NCBI RefSeq assembly: GCF_037577855.1
Contig: NZ_JBAKFX010000041.1
Coordinates: forward strand, 1-36,408
Origin: Dethiothermospora halolimnae
GTDB taxonomy: Bacteria > Bacillota > Clostridia > Tissierellales > VENL01
Reading direction: 5' to 3'
Length of the DNA: 36,408 nucleotides
Made by a program: the position numbers and the translations under genes. How positions within the stretch are numbered: position 1 is the stretch's first letter; each line of letters begins with the position of its first letter. Positions 23,225 to 32,320 of the stretch are shown here, piece by piece. Under the pieces are notes generated by a model. It made no database searches, was not told where the DNA came from, and was given only the letters and a program-made list of their open reading frames with translations.

Positions 23225-25375
23225 ATGAAAAAATTATTAAGTATGGCATTGGCATCTGTTTTATTAGTAACTTTTTCTTCATCAATGGTACTAGCTGATG
23301 GAGAGGGTGAGGTGAAGGTTAATAGTAAGCAAAATAAGGTAATTAAAAAATGGGAGGAAAACTCTGAGAAAGAAAGTGTAAAACTAAAAATACATTGGGA
23401 TAAAAAAGAACAAACCCCTAGATTCATAACAGGAAAATTAACCGATAATCCTGTTAAAGGGGAAAAAGATGTAATATCCTTTTTAAATGACAATATGGAA
23501 ATATTTAAATTAGAAAGTGGAGAGTTTGATGTAAAAAAAGTAGAAGATGATGAGTTAGGTATGACCCACTATAAAACAATATTAAAGATGGATAAAATAC
23601 CTGTGTATGGTTCTGAATTAGTTGTTCATACAGATAAAAATAACGTAATTTACTCCGTAAATGGACAAGTTAAAAATAATGTCCCAAATAAAAGTTGGAT
23701 GGATTATGTTGAAATAACAGGGGATGAAGCATTAGAGATAGCAGAAGATACATTAGACTTTACACCTAACAATGAAACTTACACAAGAAATCCCTCTCCT
23801 AAACTATATCTTTATGAAGTAGAAGATGAGTGGAGAGTGGCATATTTAGTAACATTAACATTTATAAGACCTTATCCAGGGGATTGGAGAATATTTGTTG
23901 ATGCTGAAAAGGGAGATATATTAGATAAATTTAATGAAGCAACCCTTGGCCAGAGTCTATCGGGCTCAGGAATAGGTACACTGGGAGATACTAAGGATTT
24001 AAATGTATATTATGAAAATAATAGATATTATTTATATGATACCACAAAGCCAATGAATGGAGCTATAATAACCTATGATGGTAATTATGGTACAGCATTA
24101 CCTGGAAATTATGTGACAGATAATGATAGTTACTTTGATTTAAGTAGACAAAGCGCTGCCGTAGATGCCCATTATTATGCAGGACTAGTATATGACTATT
24201 ATAATGAAAATTTCGGCAGAAATAGTTATGATGGTAATGGTAGTTCAATAAAATCCACAGTACATTATAAAAGTAATTGGAATAATGCAGCTTGGGTAGG
24301 AACACAAATGGTATATGGAGATGGAGATGGAAGTACATTTTCTCCCCTTTCAGGAGCCCTTGATATAGTGGCCCATGAGTTAACCCATGCCGTTACACAA
24401 GAAACCGCTGATCTTGAGTATAGAAATCAGTCTGGGGCTTTAAATGAATCTATGTCCGATGTATTTGCTGTTTTAGTTGAAAATGATACTAATGACTGGC
24501 TAGTGGGAGAAGACTGCTATACACCGGGAACTCCAGGAGATGCCTTAAGAAGTATGAAGAATCCTACGTTATATAACCAACCTGATCATATGGATAACTA
24601 TAGAGATTTACCAAATACAGAGCAAGGTGATTGGGGTGGAGTTCATATAAACTCTGGAATACCTAATAAAGCCTTTTACTATATAGCATCAGATATAGGG
24701 TTTGAAAAGTCAGGAGATATTTATTATAGGGCATTAACAACATATTTAACAAGCAAATCTAATTTTGAAGACTGTAGAAATGCATTAGTTCAATCGGCAT
24801 CAGATATATATGGGTCAAATAGTCAAGAAGTTTCTGTTATAGAAGACAGTTTCGCAGCAGTTGGTATAGGTGATACATCTGGAGGAAACCCTGGAAATGA
24901 TGATACATATGAACCGAATGATTCAGCAAGTAGTGCTTATGGTCCCCTTGAAAGCGGAATGACCTATGAATCCTATATATCATCAGCTACCGATAATGAT
25001 ATATACTATTTTAATACTAATAGTTATACTGATATAAACATAAGTCTTACAAATCTACCGGGAGATTATGACCTTTATCTATATGATTCCCAAGGTAATC
25101 AAGTGGATAAATCTGAAAATGGAAATACATCAAATGAAAGTATAACATATAGCCCAAATAGTACAGGTAAATATTATATTCAAGTTGTTGGATATAACGG
25201 AGCCAATAGCGATTCAGTAGCATATAAGTTGACAGTAAATTATGGTGGTAATAGTCTTAAAAATAATACAAGTGATAAAGAGGTAGAAGTAATGGATACA
25301 AATATCAACGAAAATAAAGAAGACTCTAATAAAGGAGATATAGAACTAACTCCTATAGAGCCTCCAGTTAAATAA
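23225..25375 (+). CDS. Secreted thermolysin-family metalloprotease (M4) with PPC domain
   Basis: An extracellular zinc endopeptidase of bacillolysin type, 716 aa. It has a signal peptide (1-24), FTP and PepSY propeptide domains (about 60-235), and a peptidase with H384-E-L-T-H388 and third zinc ligand E408 (GALNESMSD). The catalytic His lies in GGVHINSGIPNKAFY. After a short linker (DTYEPNDSASSA) comes a PPC domain (about 570-690), which is usually trimmed or aids binding, and an acidic tail. GGGAGG precedes the ATG. Transcription is likely from the ECF promoter at 23096. In Bacillus, the RRNPP regulator NprR controls a related protease. Confidence 0.95.
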   Translation: MKKLLSMALASVLLVTFSSSMVLADGEGEVKVNSKQNKVIKKWEENSEKESVKLKIHWDKKEQTPRFITGKLTDNPVKGEKDVISFLNDNMEIFKLESGEFDVKKVEDDELGMTHYKTILKMDKIPVYGSELVVHTDKNNVIYSVNGQVKNNVPNKSWMDYVEITGDEALEIAEDTLDFTPNNETYTRNPSPKLYLYEVEDEWRVAYLVTLTFIRPYPGDWRIFVDAEKGDILDKFNEATLGQSLSGSGIGTLGDTKDLNVYYENNRYYLYDTTKPMNGAIITYDGNYGTALPGNYVTDNDSYFDLSRQSAAVDAHYYAGLVYDYYNENFGRNSYDGNGSSIKSTVHYKSNWNNAAWVGTQMVYGDGDGSTFSPLSGALDIVAHELTHAVTQETADLEYRNQSGALNESMSDVFAVLVENDTNDWLVGEDCYTPGTPGDALRSMKNPTLYNQPDHMDNYRDLPNTEQGDWGGVHINSGIPNKAFYYIASDIGFEKSGDIYYRALTTYLTSKSNFEDCRNALVQSASDIYGSNSQEVSVIEDSFAAVGIGDTSGGNPGNDDTYEPNDSASSAYGPLESGMTYESYISSATDNDIYYFNTNSYTDINISLTNLPGDYDLYLYDSQGNQVDKSENGNTSNESITYSPNSTGKYYIQVVGYNGANSDSVAYKLTVNYGGNSLKNNTSDKEVEVMDTNINENKEDSNKGDIELTPIEPPVK

Positions 25376-25388
25376 TAATAGAGTGTTG

Positions 25389-25420
25389 GGAAGGATACGT
25401 GGGGTATCCTTCCTTTATAT
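25389..25420 (+). terminator. Terminator of the M4 protease gene
   Basis: Stem ggaaggata/tatccttcc (9 bp), seven-base loop, followed by TTTATATATA. Confidence 0.6.
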
Positions 25421-25449
25421 ATACCCTTAACTAGGGTTATATACTAACT

Positions 25450-25827
25450 TCAGCCACAGCCTGAAGATAAGGGAAGATCTCCTTTCTTCCAACCATTATT
25501 CATTCCACCTTTAAGAGAGCATGCATCATAGCCTAATATTCTCAAAAGGGAAACCACTTGACCAGCAGATTGTCCGGAATAACATACAACTATTATTTTT
25601 TTATCCTTTGGTAAATGATCTAAAAAATCACCTACATAGGGCCAAAAAACGTTTTCCCCACCATCAATATGTTCCTTCTCAAAGTCTTCCTCTTTTCTTA
25701 TGTCTAAAATATAAAGGTCATCTCCTCTACCAATTGACTTATAAAGGTCTTCACAGCTTATGAGGTTATTACATCCATTATTTAAGTCTTCAAAATATCT
25801 GTCTACTAACTCTCTAACTTCACCCAT
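25450..25827 (-). CDS. Rhodanese-domain sulfurtransferase
   Basis: This 125-aa single-domain protein has the active-site loop CYSGQSAG, with the Cys that carries persulfide. It also has the preceding strands DLYILDIRKEEDFEKEHIDGG (in part) and KIIVVCYSG. Extra cysteines lie at NGCNNLISC and the C-terminal SSGCG. AAAGGAGTGA precedes the ATG. It is convergent with the M4 protease gene and stands alone; its sulfur acceptor is unknown. Confidence 0.9.
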   Translation of the reverse strand: MGEVRELVDRYFEDLNNGCNNLISCEDLYKSIGRGDDLYILDIRKEEDFEKEHIDGGENVFWPYVGDFLDHLPKDKKIIVVCYSGQSAGQVVSLLRILGYDACSLKGGMNNGWKKGDLPLSSGCG

Positions 25828-25982
25828 TATTAAATCACTCCTTTAAGGTTATATTTTATATATGGTTATATTTATACATAAATAACAAAATTCCTTCTTA
25901 TTAATAAATAATTAAGAAATTTAATCAAAAGGAAGGAATTTCAATAAATAGAAAGAAAATATAAAGTAAAAGGGGGAATAAC

Positions 25983-27035
25983 ATGGGGAAGAAAAAAATG
26001 GGGATAGTAATAATAATGTTTTTATTGATAATTATGTTAGGAACCAATGACCAAATAAAAAGTACAATGTTATCTGTTTTTAATGATACTAGATCCCTAA
26101 AAGTAATAGATGAATACAGTATAAATTTAAAGGATTATAACAACATAGAAGTTTTTGATAATAATATTTTAGGGTATAACCATAATATAATAGGTTATTA
26201 TAAATTGGATGGCAGAAAAGTCTGGACAAGAAATATAAAAAAATCAAAAATATATATATTTGATAAGGGTATATATATAATAAATGATAAAATAGCATGT
26301 TTAGGCTTAAATAATGAATATATATGGTCTGTGGATAATATAAACACAGATAGAACTATAAATATGGGAAAGTATATTATGGTTGTTACAGATAATAAAA
26401 AGGGTAGTAATATAAGGATAATTAATAATAATGGAAAGGAAATACTCAATAAAGATATAGAACAAAGGGATATCTTAACGGCTAATATAAGTCCTAAAAA
26501 AGATAAAATATTTATTGCCACTTTAGATACATCTTTAGAAGAAATAGATAGTAAATTATTTACATATGATATGAAGGGTAATATACTAGGAGAACAAACT
26601 TTTAAAAATCAAATAATTGAGATAATCAAACCTTTACTAGACAGGACCATAGTATTATCGGATGAAAAGCTATCGGTTGTTAGGGATAATAAACTACTTT
26701 GGAACAAAAATATAACTGGATACGTTAATGACATAAAAATTTATAACGAAAAAATATATCTATTAACCTATGCTGACAATAGTTTATTAAATATTATGAA
26801 TTTAAATGGAAAAACACTTAAAAAAGTAAGTGTAGAAAAAGAATATAAAAATATAGAGAATGGTGAGTATGTCTTTCTAATAGGAGAAAATCATATACTG
26901 GCAGTGGACAATGGTATAGAAAAAATTAAATATAGTTTAGAGGAAAAAATATTAAAAACTAAAATAGAAAATAATGATATAATAATAATAACCAATAATG
27001 ATATAAAAGTAACAAAAGTAACTAATGATAAATAG
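25983..27035 (+). CDS. Membrane-anchored beta-propeller-like protein (DUF5711 type)
   Basis: This 350-aa protein has an N-terminal membrane helix (GIVIIMFLLIIMLG) and an outer part of repeated beta strands with patterns such as LDGRKVWTRNI, LNNEYIWSV, NNNGKEILNKDI, NGKTLKKV. These resemble PQQ/WD-like propeller blades. No catalytic motif is seen. The next gene, a CvpA-like membrane protein, follows at 10 bp, so the two probably form an operon. The function is unknown. Confidence 0.75.
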   Translation: MGKKKMGIVIIMFLLIIMLGTNDQIKSTMLSVFNDTRSLKVIDEYSINLKDYNNIEVFDNNILGYNHNIIGYYKLDGRKVWTRNIKKSKIYIFDKGIYIINDKIACLGLNNEYIWSVDNINTDRTINMGKYIMVVTDNKKGSNIRIINNNGKEILNKDIEQRDILTANISPKKDKIFIATLDTSLEEIDSKLFTYDMKGNILGEQTFKNQIIEIIKPLLDRTIVLSDEKLSVVRDNKLLWNKNITGYVNDIKIYNEKIYLLTYADNSLLNIMNLNGKTLKKVSVEKEYKNIENGEYVFLIGENHILAVDNGIEKIKYSLEEKILKTKIENNDIIIITNNDIKVTKVTNDK

Positions 27036-27045
27036 GAGTTTAAAC

Positions 27046-27777
27046 ATGAATATAATAGATGTAGTGATGATAGTAATAATCTTATTAAATGGACTAGAAG
27101 GATTAAAAAAGGGCTTTATATTATCGGTAATGGATATTTTAGGTTTTGTAATAGCAGGCTATATAGCTAAAATCTATTATATATCATTTTCTAGATTTAT
27201 AGTAAACAATACTAACATATACAATAAACTAAATACTTTTATTATGGACAAGGTTTCTAAGGTATTACATAGAGGAAATGGAGGGAGTACTTTAGATTCG
27301 GCTATAGAGGCATTTGAATTTCCTAATATACTAGAAAAGCACATCATAAACCAACACATAAATAATAAAGCAATAAATATAACTGAGTCTATTTCAAATT
27401 CACTAACTAACATTATCATTAATATAATAAGTATTATAATAGTATTTTTTATAGCAAAGATGATAATAAATATAGTTGCAAATATAATAAATGGAATATT
27501 TAAACTACCCGTATTAAAAAGTATAAATAACTTATTAGGATTACTAACTGGAGCTATAAAGGGGCTACTAATAATATACATACTATTTGCTCTAATAACT
27601 CCAATAATAGTAACATCACCAGATGGGTGGCTATCCAATAGAGTATATACTTCAATTATTGGACAATACTTCTATGAGAATAACATAATTATATTATTTT
27701 TAGAAGCCAATGGGTTGATTAATATATTTGAAGGCCAGTATCTAAAGGTAGCTTCCGAGTCATTAGCAAACTTATAA
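27046..27777 (+). CDS. CvpA-family membrane protein
   Basis: A 243-aa protein with four to five hydrophobic helices. Its N terminus (NIIDVVMIVIILLNGLEGLKKGF) is typical of CvpA/colicin V production proteins, followed by GFVIAGYIAKIYY. The start at 27046 is chosen because AGGAG lies 7 bp upstream; the in-frame ATG at 27025 has no site. The biochemical role of the family is not settled. Confidence 0.85.
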   Translation: MNIIDVVMIVIILLNGLEGLKKGFILSVMDILGFVIAGYIAKIYYISFSRFIVNNTNIYNKLNTFIMDKVSKVLHRGNGGSTLDSAIEAFEFPNILEKHIINQHINNKAINITESISNSLTNIIINIISIIIVFFIAKMIINIVANIINGIFKLPVLKSINNLLGLLTGAIKGLLIIYILFALITPIIVTSPDGWLSNRVYTSIIGQYFYENNIIILFLEANGLINIFEGQYLKVASESLANL

Positions 27778-27834
27778 CTAGTAACAATGTATTATAGCAA
27801 AAATATAAAAATTTAATAAAGAGGGGGAAGTTAA

Positions 27835-28470
27835 ATGAAGAAGAGGAAAGAAGTTGCTACCGGTGTTTTTCTTATATTAGCAGGGGTTGTAATATTTTTA
27901 CTTAATTTAAATGTATTATCCCATTATATTGTGCTATTAGGAATCTCAGTTGGTGCATTTTTAGCATACTATTATAAAAGGCGCATGGGATTTCTAATAA
28001 CAGGTCTTATAACACTGGCATTAGCTGTGACTAATATTGTTGATAAATATGTTGATACATCGGTGGACATATCGGGTTTTTTGTTTTTATTGGCACTGGG
28101 ATTAGTATTTTTAGCACTATATTATATGAAGAATATAAAAGGGTTTATATATCCTGGATGTTTTCTTCCAGCAATAGCCGTATCCACATTATTAGATGAA
28201 ATTTATGTTATGGATAAACAATGGCCACTATTCTTATTTTTAGGGTTATCCTTTTATCTTATATATTTAATAGAATATAGAAAATCAGACAGTAGATGGC
28301 CAATTATACCGGGGACCATACTTATAATAATATCGGGATTATTTTTTCTATCTTCCGAGGAAATTGTTGATGTTAAATTTTGGAAAGCAATCTCCATAAT
28401 AGGACCTGGAATATTAATATTAATAGGAATTAAGATAATTTATAATAATACTAAAACTAAAGACTTTTAA
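27835..28470 (+). CDS. Polytopic membrane protein, function unknown
   Basis: A 211-aa protein with about seven predicted membrane helices (GVFLILAGVVIFLLNLNVL, IVLLGISVGAFLAYYY and others) and basic loops (YYKRRMG). It resembles the N-terminal membrane part of LiaF/DUF5668-like proteins, but no diagnostic motif is certain. GAGGGGG precedes the ATG. It is convergent with the SHOCT-like/DUF4097 operon, which often accompanies such membrane proteins, so a shared role in envelope stress is possible. Confidence 0.6.
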   Translation: MKKRKEVATGVFLILAGVVIFLLNLNVLSHYIVLLGISVGAFLAYYYKRRMGFLITGLITLALAVTNIVDKYVDTSVDISGFLFLLALGLVFLALYYMKNIKGFIYPGCFLPAIAVSTLLDEIYVMDKQWPLFLFLGLSFYLIYLIEYRKSDSRWPIIPGTILIIISGLFFLSSEEIVDVKFWKAISIIGPGILILIGIKIIYNNTKTKDF

Positions 28471-28480
28471 AGAATAAATA

Positions 28481-28522
28481 AAAAGACTATAGTGAAGGTC
28501 TAGACCTTCACTATAGTCTTTT
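28481..28522. terminator. Bidirectional terminator between membrane protein and DUF4097 operon
   Basis: A perfect 19-bp stem (28481-28499 with 28504-28522) with a CTAG loop, A-rich before and T-rich after. Confidence 0.85.
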
Positions 28523-28523
28523 G

Positions 28524-28901
28524 TTATTCAACGATTATTTCAACCCTTTCCCCATCTCCTGTGTCTATATCGACTATTTTTCCTTCAGCTCCATTTTTTA
28601 TGGCTTCACTTAACTCTTTAAAATCAATTTCTTCAAGACTTGATTCTTTAAGGTCAGGAGACATTTTAGTGGCGAACTTAAGACCTATATCAACAAGGGC
28701 TATGGGAACATTAACATTAACCTTAGTATCATCCTCGGGGTCAAAGACCTTTATTTTTAGCCATTTTGCCTTTTTAGATAAGTATTCACCCTTCTTTTCT
28801 TCAATTGCATTTAATAACTCTATACCTTCTTCAGATGTAATCTTACCTGTTTCTATCATGTTAAGAATAGCTAGTTTTTCCTCTTTTAAATTATTAGACA
28901 T
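28524..28901 (-). CDS. SHOCT-like domain protein
   Basis: A 125-aa protein. The N-terminal 35 residues form the short helical SHOCT/YvlB-type segment (KLAILNMIETGKITSEEGIELLNAI). The rest is a small alpha/beta part (LKIKVFDPEDDTKVNVNVPIAL ... VDIDTGDGERVEIIVE, in parts). The same layout occurs in the protein encoded at 30560-30967, so the two are paralogues at the two ends of one operon. GGGGG precedes the ATG. The function is unknown. Confidence 0.75.
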   Translation of the reverse strand: MSNNLKEEKLAILNMIETGKITSEEGIELLNAIEEKKGEYLSKKAKWLKIKVFDPEDDTKVNVNVPIALVDIGLKFATKMSPDLKESSLEEIDFKELSEAIKNGAEGKIVDIDTGDGERVEIIVE

Positions 28902-28915
28902 ATTAAATCCCCCTT

Positions 28916-30163
28916 TTAATTTATTCTTATTGAACCATTTGATGTTGTTAAAATAATCTCTATACCGTTATCTTTAGTATAATCTATACTATGGGCAAGT
29001 ATTGTCTTTGATCCCAGTTGATTTTGATTATTCACATCATAAACTAACTTGGGAACATTTATATCCATACGTCCCATAGAGGTTTTTGCATTTATACATA
29101 TAGGTTTATTAAAACTTTTAGAACTTAGATCTATTGATGAGTTAGAAGTTCTTAAGTCTATATGATTTAGATTTTCAGTTTTTAAGTCATAGGTATAAAC
29201 TTTACCATTGGAAGTTTTAGCGATTATAGAACTAGCCTCAACATTGTCTAAATTAATAGACGAATTGGATGTTGTTGTAACTATTGAGTTTGATATAACT
29301 TTTATTAAAGTGGATTTTCCGTTTTTAGTAGTTGAATCAATATCTTTTGAGACGATATTTTCTAATAATGCACTTGCGTTTGATGTTCTTATCTGAATTT
29401 TTTCGGATTTAATACTATATAATCCTACTTTCCCATTTTTAGTATTTGCTATAAGATTATCACCATAAAAGTCTGATATATTTATAGAGGCATTACTGGT
29501 ATTACATAAAATCTCTTTGGACTTTATATCAGAAACATCTATTTTACCATTGGTTGTTGATAAAATGATCTTTTGATATTTATTATCCGGGATAGATACT
29601 TCAAGTTTTATTCCTATACCACTGGTATATCGAGGTTTAAAAATAATCTTATTATCATCTTCTATTATTTCATATATTTGACTTTTCCCGTCATAAATAT
29701 TTTTCTTTATATTGGAAGTTGCCTTAACATAGAGTTCATTTTTATCCCAAGGTTTTAATATTATTCTTCCATTAATACCGTTAAACTCTAAAGTTTTATT
29801 AAAGTCACTAGGTAAAGTTTTCTCTAGATTTTCAACAACTGTTTCATAACCACCGAATAAATTCATAAAGTTGCCCTTTTCCAGGAAGTTATCAACAGCA
29901 TTTACGATTTTATCGGCAATAGAATTAGTGTTATTTTCAATGGATTCCCCTAAATTTTCCGTTTTTTCTTCTATTTTTTGTTCAGTGGAAACTTCTTTAG
30001 TATTAAGTTTTTTTTCTTTTTCATCATTAGATTTTTTAATATTACTTGATATAGTTTCTTTAAATTCCGAATCATCTAAAGCCTCGATAAGCTTAGAAGC
30101 TTCATCACTGGAAATTTTACCTTCTTCTAACATAGTAAGTATCATCATTCTTTCATCTTTCAA
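28916..30163 (-). CDS. DUF4097/YvlB-like beta-repeat protein
   Basis: A 415-aa protein. The N-terminal 35 residues are SHOCT-like (MILTMLEEGKISSDEASKLI), then a charged linker. From about 140 comes a long parallel beta repeat with recurring TTNGKIDVSD, NTSNASINIS, TKNGKVGLYS, TSNSSINLDN motifs typical of DUF4097. The start is TTG with GGGGGAG upstream. It has no signal peptide. In Bacillus, YvlB-type genes belong to envelope-stress operons; a like role here is inferred. Confidence 0.85.
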   Translation of the reverse strand: MKDERMMILTMLEEGKISSDEASKLIEALDDSEFKETISSNIKKSNDEKEKKLNTKEVSTEQKIEEKTENLGESIENNTNSIADKIVNAVDNFLEKGNFMNLFGGYETVVENLEKTLPSDFNKTLEFNGINGRIILKPWDKNELYVKATSNIKKNIYDGKSQIYEIIEDDNKIIFKPRYTSGIGIKLEVSIPDNKYQKIILSTTNGKIDVSDIKSKEILCNTSNASINISDFYGDNLIANTKNGKVGLYSIKSEKIQIRTSNASALLENIVSKDIDSTTKNGKSTLIKVISNSIVTTTSNSSINLDNVEASSIIAKTSNGKVYTYDLKTENLNHIDLRTSNSSIDLSSKSFNKPICINAKTSMGRMDINVPKLVYDVNNQNQLGSKTILAHSIDYTKDNGIEIILTTSNGSIRIN

Positions 30164-30185
30164 AATAAATTCTCCCCCTTATAAA

Positions 30186-30548
30186 TTATTCCTGTAAAAG
30201 CTTAACTGCTTCTTCTGTGGTTATCTCCCCGGAGCTTAGTTTATTTAGTATTTCCTTTTTATTAACATTTGAAGTATATTTGGTGTCGTAGCCAAGGGAT
30301 TTTATAACATTTTCTAACTTATTTCTAACCGTTGGATAGGATATACCAAGCTCCTTTTCAATTTCTTTGATATTTCCTCTGTTTTTTATAAATACTTCTA
30401 CGAAAAATTTTTCTTCATTTGTTAATTTACAAAACTTACAAAGAGAAAATTTTCCTTCTATGGTGGTATCACAGTAATCACAATGAACTTTAGTTACATC
30501 TAGCTCATGGCTACAAACAGGACACCTACCAATAACCTCTTTTTTCAC
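30186..30548 (-). CDS. DUF2089-family zinc-ribbon HTH protein
   Basis: A 120-aa probable regulator. A zinc ribbon (CPVCSHELDVTKVHCDYC) is followed by FCKLTNEEKFFVEVFIKNRGN and a helix-turn-helix (IKEIEKELGISYPTVRNKL). A C-terminal SHOCT-like tail (ILNKLSSGEITTEEAVKLL) is shared with its operon partners. The start is GTG with AGGAGGT. It may control its own operon through the inverted repeat at 31012. Confidence 0.88.
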   Translation of the reverse strand: MKKEVIGRCPVCSHELDVTKVHCDYCDTTIEGKFSLCKFCKLTNEEKFFVEVFIKNRGNIKEIEKELGISYPTVRNKLENVIKSLGYDTKYTSNVNKKEILNKLSSGEITTEEAVKLLQE

Positions 30549-30559
30549 CTTATTACCTC

Positions 30560-30967
30560 CTATAGTATAGATATTTTTACCTTATCTCCATTGGAACCAT
30601 CGATAACATCCACAATATCACAGGGTTCACAATTTTTTAATTCATTAAAAATCCCTGATAAATCAAATTCCTTAGCCATATCTAAGTATTTTAATGATTC
30701 TTTATCCTTATAATTACTTCTTTTAGCAATAAACTTGGCTACTCCTAGACCCATATTTGCTAATCCTTTTACAAACCAAAAAGGCATTGCTGGTAATCTA
30801 AGTTTTTTTCCCTCATCCCCGTCCACAATCGTTATTTTTAATTTCGATGACTTTGTTCTTAATGTCCTTTTATCAAAATCTATTTTGTTAATTAACTTTA
30901 AAGCCTTTTTAGAAGAAATACTTCCCCTATCTAACTTGTTTAGAATATCCATAATTTCATTATTCAT
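30560..30967 (-). CDS. SHOCT-like domain protein, first gene of the operon
   Basis: A 135-aa protein with the N-terminal SHOCT-like segment (IMDILNKLDRGSISSKKALKLI) and a basic alpha/beta part ending in IVDVIDGSNGDKVKISIL. It parallels the 125-aa protein at the far end of the operon. The ATG at 30967 is chosen because AAGGGGGTG lies 6 bp before it; an in-frame ATG 33 bp upstream lacks a site. The DUF2089 gene starts 11 bp downstream. Confidence 0.75.
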   Translation of the reverse strand: MNNEIMDILNKLDRGSISSKKALKLINKIDFDKRTLRTKSSKLKITIVDGDEGKKLRLPAMPFWFVKGLANMGLGVAKFIAKRSNYKDKESLKYLDMAKEFDLSGIFNELKNCEPCDIVDVIDGSNGDKVKISIL

Positions 30968-31011
30968 TCCAAACACCCCCTTTTCAAAAGAAAAATGCAA
31001 TGGAAATTAAG

Positions 31012-31036
31012 AATGTTTATTAACAAAATAAACATT
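31012..31036. promoter_or_regulatory. Inverted repeat before the DUF2089/DUF4097 operon
   Basis: AATGTTTATT-aacaa-AATAAACATT, a 10-bp perfect inverted repeat, 45 bp upstream of the first gene. A further AAATAAAC half-site follows at about 31043. It is a candidate operator for the DUF2089 regulator. The remaining 31040-31312 is extremely AT-rich with nothing else recognised. Confidence 0.5.
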
Positions 31037-31312
31037 TGGCGAAAATAAACTTAATATTATTAACTTATATCTATATATTATTACTAATATTAATAAATGT
31101 CAAGTTAGAATTTAATAAAATTAATATAAAAATTAATATATTTAAAAAGTCCTATTTCATATAGATTAAATCTATAGATGATATAAGTTGTATAAATTTT
31201 ATCTATATAACAACAATAATAAAATACAAAATAGTATACTATAAATACAATTAAATACTTAATTATTTTAATATAGATATTAATATTTTATATAAAGTAG
31301 GAGGTATATAAT

Positions 31313-31909
31313 ATGAAAAAGGAAGTAAATGCAATTGGAGTGGCTTGTCCCAAACCGGTCATTATGACTAAGAAAGCACTAGAAGAGATTACTGAAGGGG
31401 TAGTGACTTGTATAGTTGATAATGAAGTTGCCAAGGAGAATGTTTCAAAACTTGCTAAAAATTTAGGTTATGAGTTTGATGTGGAAAAAAGAAGGGATGG
31501 TAATTTTTCAGTTAATATAACAAAGGGAGAAGGGGACACTGAAGAAGTAAATGTTTGTACTCCAAATACCTTTAAAGATATGACAATAGTATTCGGAAAT
31601 GACAAAATGGGAGAAGGGGAAGATGAGTTAGGAAATATATTAATAAAAGGATTTATATATACACTAACTGAAGCTACACCTTTTCCAGCTACCCTTGTAT
31701 TTTTAAATAAGGGTGTTAATTTAACTGTGGAAGGTTCTGAGGTTCTTGAAGACCTTAAAAAATTAGAAGATGAAGGGGTAGAGATACTATCCTGTGGAAC
31801 ATGTTTAGACTACTATAATATTAAAGATAAGCTTAAAGTTGGAGAGATAAGTAATATGTACACTATAGTAGAGAAAATAAAAGGGGTAACTAATACATTT
31901 AGGGTATAA
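31313..31909 (+). CDS. yedF: YedF-type sulfurtransferase-like selenium metabolism protein
   Basis: This 198-aa protein has a TusA-like domain with the active Cys in GVACPKPVIMTKKAL (C13) and a DsrE-like second domain. The second domain holds SCGTCLDYYNIKDKLKVGE. This two-domain form is linked to selenium metabolism in clostridia. AGGAGG precedes the ATG. The DUF3343 gene follows after a strong terminator. Confidence 0.9.
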   Translation: MKKEVNAIGVACPKPVIMTKKALEEITEGVVTCIVDNEVAKENVSKLAKNLGYEFDVEKRRDGNFSVNITKGEGDTEEVNVCTPNTFKDMTIVFGNDKMGEGEDELGNILIKGFIYTLTEATPFPATLVFLNKGVNLTVEGSEVLEDLKKLEDEGVEILSCGTCLDYYNIKDKLKVGEISNMYTIVEKIKGVTNTFRV

Positions 31910-31920
31910 AAACTACCTAG

Positions 31921-31988
31921 GCTAGTATAATATTAATATTCACAGTGTTGACAAAGTATGAATATTAATATTGTACTAGCTTTTTTTT
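31921..31988 (+). terminator. Terminator of yedF
   Basis: A 22-bp stem (31921-31942 with 31959-31980, one G:U) around a 16-base loop, followed by eight T's. Confidence 0.88.
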
Positions 31989-32039
31989 AATTATATAATT
32001 ATGTTATATTGAAAAAAATAAGATGATAGGAGAGGGATT

Positions 32040-32306
32040 ATGATAGATAAGGAATTTTATGTTATAACATTTGACTCAACTAATTATGCTATAAAGGGAG
32101 AAAAACTATTATTAGATAAGGGATTTAATATAAGGACCATTCCAACACCAAGGGAAGTTACTGCCAGTTGTGGTCTTTCTATAAAGTTTGATGAAAGTAT
32201 TTTAGAAGACATAAAGTCGGGTATAAGTAACAACGACTTAAATATAAATGGAATATATAAAATAATTAGAAAAGGTAAAGAAAGAATTGCCAAACAAATT
32301 TGTTAG
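32040..32306 (+). CDS. DUF3343 putative Se/S carrier-like protein
   Basis: An 88-aa protein with the DUF3343 pattern: EFYVITFDSTNYAIKGEKLL, then IRTIPTPREVTASCGLSI with a conserved Cys-Gly (C45). These often lie beside yedF and are proposed to carry sulfur or selenium; the role is not proven. Ribosome site GGAGAGGG. The mscS gene starts 14 bp downstream. Confidence 0.87.
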   Translation: MIDKEFYVITFDSTNYAIKGEKLLLDKGFNIRTIPTPREVTASCGLSIKFDESILEDIKSGISNNDLNINGIYKIIRKGKERIAKQIC

Positions 32307-32320
32307 GGGAAGGTGTCTAA

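Noticed and set aside
28561..30713. Plus-strand frames opposite the DUF4097 operon
   Set aside because: They are shadows of well-supported minus-strand genes and lack ribosome sites.
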